Shown: piece after piece, positions 7,225 to 14,013 of the stretch | Numbering within the stretch: position 1 is the first letter of the stretch | How the letters are laid out: every line of letters begins with the position of its first letter | Source of the DNA: an uncultured Collinsella sp. | GTDB taxonomy: Bacteria; Actinomycetota; Coriobacteriia; Coriobacteriales; Coriobacteriaceae | DNA length: 14,018 nt | NCBI GenBank assembly: GCA_902494605.1 | Contig: CABUUG010000036.1 | Span: forward strand, 1 to 14,018 | Reading direction: 5' to 3' | Program-made: the position numbers and the translations under genes | The notes under the pieces: model-generated | Told to the model about the DNA's origin: nothing | Seen by the model: the letters and a program-made list of their open reading frames with translations, nothing else | Databases searched by the model: none

Positions 7225-7450
7225 GATCTTCCTTTCATACATGCGACTCGCGGGCACCCCGCCCGCTTTGCTGTTTGGAAAGATACGGCCCCGATCGGGC
7301 GACGACCGCCTTATCTGCGGTTTCTTACGGGCTATTGATAGACCCTTACCGCAAGCTCTGCCCAGCCTTTACAAACGGATAACAATCCAGCGCCGAACAT
7401 GGCGCACCTTTTACACCAAAGGAACGTCCCCAATGACTACCCCACCGCAA
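7225..7450 (-). promoter_or_regulatory. pst promoter and leader region
   Basis: No gene is seen in this 226-bp stretch between pstS and the terminator of the unit to the right. On the minus strand GTAA-type half-sites recur at roughly 21-23 bp intervals (TTTGTAAAGG, GCGGTAAGGG, CCCGTAAGAA). Between the last two lies a near-palindrome GGGTCTATCAATAGCCC (plus 7329-7345). Regularly spaced repeats of this type could be the target of a phosphate-responsive PhoP/PhoB-like regulator. I could not fix a -35/-10 pair. Confidence 0.35.
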
Positions 7451-7453
7451 CAG

Positions 7454-7480
7454 AAAAAGCCCGGGCCGAAGCACCGGGCT
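7454..7480 (-). terminator. Intrinsic terminator of the HAD / M20 unit
   Basis: AGCCCGG (7474-7480 read on minus) pairs with CCGGGCT (7458-7464) around a 9-nt loop and is followed by TTTTCTG. It lies about 130 bp after the M20 stop, beyond the large foldback at 7511-7616. Confidence 0.8.
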
Positions 7481-7510
7481 CGTAATGCAAGTTTGTATCC
7501 AAGCAGGATA

Positions 7511-7616
7511 TAGGGGTTTCCCAGGTGCCCGAGATTGCCCCGAAAGAGGAGCGCCGCGTACTTTGGTACGCAAGCGACGGTTTGAGGGGCAAGGTCGGGT
7601 GCCTGGGGAAGCCCTA
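7511..7616. repeat. 106-bp foldback element overlapping the end of the M20 peptidase gene
   Basis: The outer arms 7511-7532 and 7595-7616 are complementary over 22 positions, with one mismatch and three G-T pairs. Inside, TTGCCCC (7535-7541) pairs with GGGGCAA (7586-7592), and GCGTAC (7556-7561) with GTACGC (7566-7571) around a TTTG loop. The right arm contains the M20 stop codon (7614-7616). There is no T-run next to it; a separate ordinary terminator lies 30 bp further on. It could be a REP/MITE-like palindromic repeat, an mRNA 3'-stabilising structure or a small RNA. Confidence 0.7.
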
Positions 7617-9050
7617 CAGCTCAAGTTCGTTGAGGCGCAGGATCGCCACGATATAAATCTTGAGCGCCTGTTTAAGCTGTTCCTCGTTGGCGCACTCGTT
7701 GGGGCCGTGCATCTGGCCGCCCCATGCGGGCAGCTCCAGGCCGGTCTCCTCGGGGCCAAACGATACGGCGCGGGCAAAGTTGCGCGCGTACGTGCCGCCG
7801 CCCATGGCAAAGGGCTCAGCATGCTTGCCCGTAAACTCGTTATAGGTATCAATAAGCGCCTTCACGGCCGGATCGTCGGCAGACACCGAGAACGGCACCT
7901 TAGCGCGACCCAGCTGACACGTCACGCCAAAACGGCCCACGAGCGGGTCGAGCTGCTCGCGGATGGTATCGGCACTCGTGCTGTCGGGGAAGCGCACGTC
8001 GATGACCTGCTCAATATGGCCATCCGCCACGCGGATGACGCCAGCGTTGCAGGTAAGCGGGCCAAACGCCGGACTCGTCGCATCGATACCCAGGCCGCGG
8101 CCATAGGCATCCGCATGCACAAAGGCCAGGAACTTGACGAACTCGTGCTCGGCAGGCGTCAGCAGGCGTTCGTCGCGTGCACCAAACGCGTCCTCGGCCT
8201 CGCGCAGATACGCCACGATCAGGCCGACGGCGTTAATCGTTCCCTCGGGCATCGAGGCATGACCGCCAATGCCATGGGCAAAAATCTGCGCGTGCCCGTT
8301 ATCGAGCGCCGTAATCTCCAAGCGGTCGGCGTTCTCGACCGGCGCCGGCAGCTCATCAGCGGCAATCGCGAGCTCGCAGATGGACTGCGACGGAATGGCG
8401 TTGCTCGCCTCGGCACCGCTCCAGGACACAATGCGCCCGCCGTCGATCTTGGGGCTCACAAACGTCGCCCCAAACTGGCCCTTCTCGGCATTGCAGACCG
8501 GGAACTCGGCATCGGGCGTAAACAAAAAGTCGGGGTCTGCGTGGTTCTCCAGATAATGGTGAACGTCGGACATGCCCACTTCCTCATCGCAGCCCAGCAG
8601 CGCGCGGAAGGTATAGCGCGGCACAATGCCGTGCTTGAGCAGGTAGGCACCGGCGTAGAGCGACAGCACCGCCGGACCCTTGTCATCAATCACGCCACGG
8701 CCGAGCAGCCAGCCCTCGCGACGCTCCATCGCGAACGGATCGGTGTTCCAGCCGGGGCCGGCGGGCACCACGTCCACGTGGCAGATGGTCGCGAGCTGCT
8801 TGTCGCCGCGACCCGGGATATCGGCAATGCCCACATAGCCCTCGTCGTCGCCCGTCTGGTAGCCGAGCTTTTGCGCAATGCCGAGCGCGCAATCGAGCGC
8901 ATCACGGACCGGTCGGCCAAACGGCGCACCGGGCTCTGCATTGGCAGCAACGGCCACGGACGGATAGCTCACCAGTTGTTCGATATCGGCGACGACATCT
9001 TCCCAGACCTCGTCGACATACTCGATAACGCTCTGCTCCACCTGATTCAT
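7614..9050 (-). CDS. M20 family dipeptidase (Sapep/PepV-like)
   Basis: This is a 478-residue metal-dependent peptidase that cleaves dipeptides or short peptides in the cytoplasm. The metal-binding and catalytic set is visible: H91 and D93 in CHVDVVP, D122 in IDDKGP (bridging ligand), E156/E157 in CDEEVG (catalytic base region), D180 in TPDAEFPV and the C-terminal His in QMHGPNE. Length and spacing fit the PepV/Sapep group better than the shorter carboxypeptidase G2 group. The start at 9050 (MNQVEQSVIEY) has GAGGAGG 8 nt upstream; the upstream extension of the frame overlaps the neighbouring gene and is not family-like. It lies 55 bp after the HAD-IA phosphatase, so the two probably form one transcript. 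No signal peptide is seen. Confidence 0.93.
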   Translation of the reverse strand: MNQVEQSVIEYVDEVWEDVVADIEQLVSYPSVAVAANAEPGAPFGRPVRDALDCALGIAQKLGYQTGDDEGYVGIADIPGRGDKQLATICHVDVVPAGPGWNTDPFAMERREGWLLGRGVIDDKGPAVLSLYAGAYLLKHGIVPRYTFRALLGCDEEVGMSDVHHYLENHADPDFLFTPDAEFPVCNAEKGQFGATFVSPKIDGGRIVSWSGAEASNAIPSQSICELAIAADELPAPVENADRLEITALDNGHAQIFAHGIGGHASMPEGTINAVGLIVAYLREAEDAFGARDERLLTPAEHEFVKFLAFVHADAYGRGLGIDATSPAFGPLTCNAGVIRVADGHIEQVIDVRFPDSTSADTIREQLDPLVGRFGVTCQLGRAKVPFSVSADDPAVKALIDTYNEFTGKHAEPFAMGGGTYARNFARAVSFGPEETGLELPAWGGQMHGPNECANEEQLKQALKIYIVAILRLNELEL

Positions 9051-9105
9051 GGACGACCTCCTCACCAATGAGTGACGGGTACGCCCGCCCCTCACATTAC
9101 GTCTA

Positions 9106-9768
9106 TTAGATAGCGAAAAGTTTAGCAAGCTCGGCCACCGAGTGCACCACTGCATCGGCACCCGCCGCCTCGTGCTCGCCCGACGCCGCCGCGCCCGAAT
9201 AGATACCAATGCACGGCACGCTCATCGCGTGCGCGCCCTCGACGTCGTTAACGCGCTCGCCGATCATCACGGCATCGCCCGCCGTCGCACCGAGCTCTGC
9301 CAGGGCATCGCGGACCGAATCGGCCTTGGTCTCGCGCCCCTGCGGCGGATTCATGCCAACCACCGCCTCAAACTGAGAAAGTCCCAGCTCTCCCACCATG
9401 TCGATACACTTTGCCTCCATGCGTGACGTCGCCACGGCCATACGCTTGCCTTGGGCGACCAACCCATCCAGCAGCTCGGGGATCCCGTCAAACACGGGAT
9501 ACTCCTCCGGTCCCAGTTCATCAAAAAAGGCACGGTACTCGTCGGCCACCACAAGCGACTCCTCGCGCGAGAAGCCATAAAAGTCGTGAAAGCTCTTCCA
9601 CAGGGGCGGCCCGATCATGCGGCGCAGGTCACCCATCTGCGCCTCCGAAAACCCGCGCGCGGCCAACGTCTTGCGCGTCGAGGTCATCACCGCCCGGCCC
9701 GTATCGGCCACCGTGCCGTCAAAATCGAACAGCACAACCGGCCGCTCGCATAGCTGTAATGCCGCCAT
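9106..9768 (-). CDS. HAD-IA family phosphatase (phosphoglycolate phosphatase-like)
   Basis: This 220-residue HAD subfamily IA hydrolase resembles Gph/PpaX-type phosphatases. The nucleophile and acid/base are D15/D17 in FDFDGTVAD, a four-helix cap spans about 22-90, T114 is motif II (VATSR) and K148 is motif III. Motif IV reads IGERVNDVEGA, with E171 where most relatives have GD, and D175 as second acid. The start at 9768 (MAALQLCERP) follows GAGGAG; an upstream in-frame ATG at 9801 would precede that ribosome site. It is the first gene of a unit with the M20 peptidase and diverges from the DegV gene. The physiological substrate is unknown. Confidence 0.9.
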   Translation of the reverse strand: MAALQLCERPVVLFDFDGTVADTGRAVMTSTRKTLAARGFSEAQMGDLRRMIGPPLWKSFHDFYGFSREESLVVADEYRAFFDELGPEEYPVFDGIPELLDGLVAQGKRMAVATSRMEAKCIDMVGELGLSQFEAVVGMNPPQGRETKADSVRDALAELGATAGDAVMIGERVNDVEGAHAMSVPCIGIYSGAAASGEHEAAGADAVVHSVAELAKLFAI

Positions 9769-9817
9769 CGGCACTCCTCTTCCCCAGTTGATGATTTCCA
9801 CACCGACACTTCAAACT

Positions 9818-9838
9818 GTTGACTATTCAACAATTGAA
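9818..9838. promoter_or_regulatory. Overlapping inverted repeats between the divergent HAD and DegV genes
   Basis: GTTGACTATTCAAC (9818-9831) has 5-bp arms GTTGA/TCAAC, and it overlaps TTCAACAATTGAA (9826-9838) with arms TTCAA/TTGAA. This AT-rich cluster of TCAA half-sites in the only divergent intergenic region of the window looks like a possible operator. No regulator is identified. Confidence 0.35.
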
Positions 9839-9862
9839 CCTAGCAATGTAGAGCAACTCCAC

Positions 9863-9868
9863 TATACT
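9863..9868 (+). promoter_or_regulatory. Probable -10 box for the DegV gene
   Basis: TATACT on the plus strand lies 56 bp before the DegV start codon. No good -35 box is seen at the usual distance; TTGAAC lies 23 bp upstream, which is too far. Confidence 0.4.
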
Positions 9869-9924
9869 TGTCGCACTTTGCTCTCAGAAGGCGGCGCGAA
9901 AGCGCCCCAACGAAAGGTGCAATT

Positions 9925-10785
9925 ATGTCTTTTGCCATCATAACCGACTCCACGTCGGACATCTCCCCCGCCCGCGCTCAAGAGCTCGGCATTTACGTGA
10001 TTCCACTGCATGTGATTATCGAGGGCGAGGACCTGCTCGACCAGGTACAGATTACCGCCCAGGAGTACGTCGCGCGCATGGCCGGCTCCGAGCAACTGCC
10101 GCACACCTCGCAGCCGAGCGCCGGCGAGTTCAAGGCACTCTTTGACCGCGTGCTCGCCGACGGCCATGATAGCGCCATCTTTATCTCACTGTGCAGCGAG
10201 TGGTCCGCCTGCTATGCCAACGCCAGCCTGACGGCCGAAACGCACGAACTCGACGTGCGCTGCATCGACTCGCGCACCGGCTCGGGTGCCGAGGGCCTGC
10301 TGGTGGAGTACGCGCTGGCCATGCGCGAGGACGGCCGCAGCCTGGACGAGACCGAGGCGCAGATCCGCGCGACGCTGCCCGACGCCCACCTGTTGCTGAT
10401 TCCCCGCACGCTCGAGAACCTCGTTAAGAACGGCCGCGCGCCCAAGCTCGCCGGCCAGCTCACGCAGATGCTCAACATTCGCCTGGCCGTTTCGCCGGAG
10501 TGGAAATCGGGCGAGATCAAGGCCATCAAAAAGGGCCGCGGCGCCAAGCGCATCGTCGCCAACACCATGGCAGACTGCCTCGCGTTTTTGGCCGAGCATC
10601 CGGGCTCCAGCGTGCGCGTGCTCACGACCGGCGCCGCCGAGGAGCAGGAGCTCGTCAGCCAAGCACTCGCAGGCCAAGACTATGTAGACGCCGGCACCGG
10701 CCCCATCGGCTGCACCATCGCCACCCATGTAGGCGTCGATGCCATCGCCATCAGCTACTGCCCCCGCTACCAGCCAACTCACTAG
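9925..10785 (+). CDS. DegV family fatty-acid-binding protein
   Basis: This 286-residue DegV/FakB-fold protein belongs to a family that holds a fatty acid and, in FakA-containing bacteria, presents it for phosphorylation so that host or recycled fatty acids enter phospholipids. The N-terminal FAIITDSTSDIS and LPHTSQPSAGEF (about residues 57-68) are the family's conserved motifs. The C-terminal half contains the usual ENLVKNGRAPKLAG segment and the GTGPIGCTIATHVGVDAIAISY tail. The start at 9925 has AAAGG 8 nt upstream; an open frame from 9868 begins inside the promoter. It is the only complete plus-strand gene here. No FakA-type kinase is visible nearby. Confidence 0.93.
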   Translation: MSFAIITDSTSDISPARAQELGIYVIPLHVIIEGEDLLDQVQITAQEYVARMAGSEQLPHTSQPSAGEFKALFDRVLADGHDSAIFISLCSEWSACYANASLTAETHELDVRCIDSRTGSGAEGLLVEYALAMREDGRSLDETEAQIRATLPDAHLLLIPRTLENLVKNGRAPKLAGQLTQMLNIRLAVSPEWKSGEIKAIKKGRGAKRIVANTMADCLAFLAEHPGSSVRVLTTGAAEEQELVSQALAGQDYVDAGTGPIGCTIATHVGVDAIAISYCPRYQPTH

Positions 10786-10798
10786 GGACGCCCACATC

Positions 10799-10865
10799 AG
10801 TTGCGGTGGAATAGGGACTGTTTTTGGCTTATCAGCCGCAAATCAATCCCTATTCCACCGCAACT
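10799..10865. repeat. 67-bp palindromic foldback with 19-bp perfect arms
   Basis: The arms 10799-10817 (AGTTGCGGTGGAATAGGGA) and 10847-10865 are perfect inverted copies. The 29-bp centre contains a small hairpin, GGCT 10826-10829 with AGCC 10834-10837, flanked by TTT/AAA. It lies between the converging DegV and toxin genes, 14 bp from each. No adjacent T-run makes it a normal terminator, though it may act as one in both directions. It has the shape of a REP/MITE-type repeat. Confidence 0.75.
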
Positions 10866-10878
10866 TGGAAATCGGCGA

Positions 10879-11187
10879 TCAGCCCAGCGGACCCTGAAAC
10901 AGCTCCTGATGAGTGCCCATTCTCACCAGCCTAATCACTGGGTTAGTCTTATGGGGAAGATAAAGAACGACCACATCGACCAAGCCATCGGATAGGTGGA
11001 AATCGATGTGGCCGTTGTAGTTTCCGCCCGGGTTTGAGAGCTCGTGGGCGCCATACTCCGCCGGAAGTGACCCATGGGCCACAAGCTCTGCAACCGCCGC
11101 TTTAAACTCACTTTTTAGCTGCGGATGCATGCGCATCGTTCGTTTGTAGTCCACCTTAAATTGAGCCTCGACTTTAATCTCGAACAT
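10879..11187 (-). CDS. Type II toxin, YafQ-like (RelE/ParE superfamily)
   Basis: This 102-residue protein resembles the YafQ group of mRNA-cleaving toxins, which cut transcripts in the ribosomal A site. The C-terminal signature is RLVRMGTHQELF (YafQ has a very similar RTGTHxxLF ending). Histidines at 48, 60, 64 and 93 and Asp67 lie where YafQ places its catalytic residues, although the tryptophan next to the catalytic Asp of YafQ is not obvious here. The ATG is 2 nt after the antitoxin stop, with GAGGAA within the antitoxin end, so translation is coupled. GC content is near 47-50%, well below its neighbours, which suggests acquisition. Activity is not proven by sequence. Confidence 0.88.
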   Translation of the reverse strand: MFEIKVEAQFKVDYKRTMRMHPQLKSEFKAAVAELVAHGSLPAEYGAHELSNPGGNYNGHIDFHLSDGLVDVVVLYLPHKTNPVIRLVRMGTHQELFQGPLG

Positions 11188-11189
11188 CG

Positions 11190-11489
11190 CTATTCCTCAT
11201 CAAGGAATGACATAAGCTCATCAGCGTTATTGAATGACAGGCTATCGTCCGGCAAAATCCCCAACTCATGAGCCTCGGCAATCACCATGGCGCGTCTCGT
11301 CGCCTCGTTGGGCACCTCCGCCCTTCCTACAATCTCAAAAGGAATCTTTCGCTGATTTACCAGCTGCCGAACGGCAAGATTGAGATAGGAATTGAGGCTG
11401 AGGCCGACCGAATCCAAGAACTCAGTCGCCTGCTCCTTGAGCCCCTCTTCGATTCGAACCGTCGTAGGCTTAACTGTTGCTGTAGACAT
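11190..11489 (-). CDS. Type II antitoxin, RelB/DinJ family
   Basis: This 99-residue partner would neutralise the toxin and repress the shared promoter. Residues 8-45 (PTTVRIEEGLKEQATEFLDSVGLSLNSYLNLAVRQLV) form the ribbon-helix-helix DNA-binding fold of DinJ/RelB, and the acidic C-terminus (ADELMSFLDEE) is the kind that wraps the toxin. The ATG at 11489 follows GAGGAGG. It is first in a two-gene unit, antitoxin before toxin, as usual. A TATACT box lies 31 bp upstream and a 17-bp palindrome overlaps the expected -35 region. Confidence 0.92.
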   Translation of the reverse strand: MSTATVKPTTVRIEEGLKEQATEFLDSVGLSLNSYLNLAVRQLVNQRKIPFEIVGRAEVPNEATRRAMVIAEAHELGILPDDSLSFNNADELMSFLDEE

Positions 11490-11520
11490 TTGCGACCTCC
11501 TCGCCCTCGTCTTTTACACA

Positions 11521-11526
11521 AGTATA
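11521..11526 (-). promoter_or_regulatory. Probable -10 box for the toxin-antitoxin operon
   Basis: TATACT on the minus strand lies 31 bp before the antitoxin start codon. The -35 region at 17 bp spacing falls inside the long palindrome 11537-11572, so a protein bound there would block RNA polymerase. Confidence 0.5.
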
Positions 11527-11536
11527 CCCAATATAA

Positions 11537-11572
11537 ATGGCAATCTGATGTTAAATAACATCAGATTGCCAT
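11537..11572. repeat. 36-bp near-continuous palindrome, 17-bp perfect arms with a 2-bp centre
   Basis: ATGGCAATCTGATGTTA (11537-11553) is followed by AA and its exact reverse complement (11556-11572). It lies 29 bp after the LOG gene stop and 47 bp before the antitoxin start. On the minus strand it is followed by TTATATT, so it may terminate LOG transcription, but its AT-rich stem and overlap with the toxin-antitoxin promoter also fit an operator. Confidence 0.75.
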
Positions 11573-11601
11573 GCGTATTCATGTCGCGTGGCACGATTGA
11601 T

Positions 11602-12360
11602 CTACATCAGCCCGCTCAGGGCGATGTCGACGGCCTCATTGATGTCGTCGGTAATGTGCACCAGCTCCGGATCGAGCGGGCTGATCATACCGGCGTCCAT
11701 CACCGGGCCGTTGAGCCAGTCGAACAGGCCCTGCCAGTACTCGGTGCCTACCAAAACGAGCGGCATGCGCTTAACCTTGTGCGTCTGCACCAGCGTGAGT
11801 ACCTCGAACATCTCGTCGAGCGTGCCAAACCCGCCGGGAAACACAATAGCGCCCGAGCTGTATTTGACGAACATGGTCTTGCGCACAAAGAAGTAGCGGA
11901 AGTCCATACCGAGGTTCACATATTTGTTGAGCCCGTGCTCGTGCGGCAGCTCAATGCCCAAACCAACTGACTTGCCGTTGACGCTCGCCGCTCCCTTGTT
12001 GGCCGCCTCCATGATGCCGGGGCCGCCACCGGTGATGACCGCCACGCCATGTTGTGCGATCTTGCGCCCGACGGTGCGCGCCGCCTTGTAGAGCGGATCG
12101 GTCTTGGGCGTGCGAGCGCTACCGAAGATGGTCACAGCGGGCCCGAGCTCGGCAAGCGCGCCAAAGCCATCGACAAACTCGGCCTGAATGCGCAGCACGC
12201 GCCACGGATCAGCATGCAGCCAGTCGGTCGACTCCTCGGGCGCCAGCAGGTTGGCGTAGGTGTTGTCCTTAGGAATCATGGGGCCGCGCATAACCACGGG
12301 GCCGCGGCGGTACGTCTCGTCGTAGGCAGGCTCGCCCTCGACATTCTCGTTCTTAATCAT
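11602..12360 (-). CDS. LOG family protein (TIGR00730-type nucleotide 5'-monophosphate phosphoribohydrolase)
   Basis: This 252-residue protein has the two LOG-family signatures: GGGPGIMEAANKGA in the Rossmann-like core and PGGFGTLDE near the C-terminal third. Members hydrolyse the N-glycosidic bond of nucleoside 5'-monophosphates (cytokinin ribotides in plants and some bacteria; purine or pyrimidine nucleotides in others). The N-terminus up to about residue 60 is longer and charged, as in the larger bacterial members. The start at 12360 (MIKNENVEGE) follows AGGAG; a longer frame to 12432 would run through the hairpin and T-run just upstream, so I reject it. The substrate is uncertain. Confidence 0.9.
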   Translation of the reverse strand: MIKNENVEGEPAYDETYRRGPVVMRGPMIPKDNTYANLLAPEESTDWLHADPWRVLRIQAEFVDGFGALAELGPAVTIFGSARTPKTDPLYKAARTVGRKIAQHGVAVITGGGPGIMEAANKGAASVNGKSVGLGIELPHEHGLNKYVNLGMDFRYFFVRKTMFVKYSSGAIVFPGGFGTLDEMFEVLTLVQTHKVKRMPLVLVGTEYWQGLFDWLNGPVMDAGMISPLDPELVHITDDINEAVDIALSGLM

Positions 12361-12376
12361 GGGTACTCCTATCGAG

Positions 12377-12424
12377 AAAAAGAAAAACGGGCGGGGTCGA
12401 CGCCATGCGCCAAACACCCGCCCG
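12377..12424 (-). terminator. Intrinsic terminator between tgt and LOG, positioned in the LOG leader
   Basis: CGGGCGGG (12417-12424 read on minus) pairs with CCCGCCCG (12388-12395) and is followed by TTTTTCTTTTT. The T-run ends only about 7 nt before the AGGAG ribosome site of the LOG gene. It can terminate tgt transcripts (150 bp after the tgt stop), or act as an attenuator if the LOG promoter lies upstream of it. Confidence 0.85.
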
Positions 12425-12573
12425 AACATCAACTATTCGGTATGGTACCCACGATGCATCAAGTGCTTGCAAGCTATCGGTCAGCGGGCGCGCAGACGGT
12501 GTTAGCGAACGTGATGACCGGCCGGCGCTCGCCCCTTGCCGTTGCCCGCGCTCTGCAAGCGCCCGCGCAGCTC

Positions 12574-13713
<1,140 letters not shown>

Positions 13714-13722
13714 AAACTGGAA

Positions 13723-13774
13723 CTCCTTGGTTGCGGTTCATACGCAGACCATTATACGGGCAACCCGCAAGGAG
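13723..13774 (-). promoter_or_regulatory. tgt promoter with inverted repeat covering the ribosome site
   Basis: TATAAT (plus 13751-13756) is a consensus -10 box; the -35 is weak. CTCCTTgcgGGTTGC (13760-13774 on minus) is complementary over 12 bp, with a 3-nt bulge, to GCAACCAAGGAG (13723-13734 on minus), which contains the tgt ribosome site. The upstream arm lies before the -10 box, so it would only be transcribed in read-through RNA. Confidence 0.5.
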
Positions 13775-13834
13775 CACCGACTCGACAGAAACTAGTGCAA
13801 AGGAAACCTGCCCCCTGCACCAATGCACCAGGAT

Positions 13835-13873
13835 AAAAATGATCCGTTTTCCTCCGTCCCCAACGGATCATTT
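13835..13873 (-). terminator. Intrinsic terminator for a minus-strand transcript entering from the right
   Basis: AAATGATCCGTT and AACGGATCATTT (13862-13873 and 13837-13848) form a perfect 12-bp stem with a 13-nt loop. Read on the minus strand it ends in CATTTTTAT. It lies upstream of the tgt promoter, so it closes a transcription unit located at or beyond the right edge. Confidence 0.7.
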
Positions 13874-13900
13874 CCGACAGACACTATGACCCAATCCGAG

Positions 13901-14013
13901 GGCACGGAAACGACAGGAGCCCCCGCTCGTGACCGCGGGTCGGGGCTGCGACAATGTTGTTGAAGTGCCAGAGGCGCAGCCGCGCCGCAACGAGGTTGGG
14001 AGGCTCCCGTGCC
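13901..14013. ncRNA. Multibranched structured-RNA candidate, family unknown
   Basis: A closing stem GGCACGG (13901-13907) / CCGTGCC (14007-14013) continues into GAGCC (13917-13921) / GGCTC (14002-14006), with a 9-nt bulge on one side only. Inside are three hairpins: CCCGC 13922-13926 / GCGGG 13935-13939; GGCTGCG 13944-13950 / CGCAGCC 13975-13981, with ACAA/TTGT in its loop; and CAAC 13988-13991 / GTTG 13995-13998. No family-like ORF covers it. The minus-strand terminator at 13835-13873 favours minus-strand transcription. I tested it by eye against SRP, tmRNA, RNase P and common riboswitch cores and found none. Rfam has a Collinsella-1 motif whose sequence I cannot check here. Confidence 0.5.

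Noticed and set aside
5239..7338. 699-residue plus-strand open frame
   Set aside because: It is fully antisense to pstA, pstC and pstS, with low-complexity Asp/Gly/His content. The minus-strand genes have clear motifs and coupling.
7432..7512. Possible 26-residue plus-strand peptide starting at ATG 7432 with an AAAGGA upstream
   Set aside because: It spans the minus-strand terminator hairpin at 7454-7480 and has no family or codon support.
9061..9105. Weak hairpin (CGGG/CCCG) between the HAD-IA and M20 genes
   Set aside because: The stem is short with a bulge and no T-run follows, so I do not call it a terminator; the two genes are treated as one unit.
13886..13963. 25-residue plus-strand ORF and a roughly 45-codon minus-strand ORF across 13880-14013
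   Set aside because: Neither shows a ribosome site or recognisable sequence, while the stretch folds into nested stems, so RNA is the better explanation.
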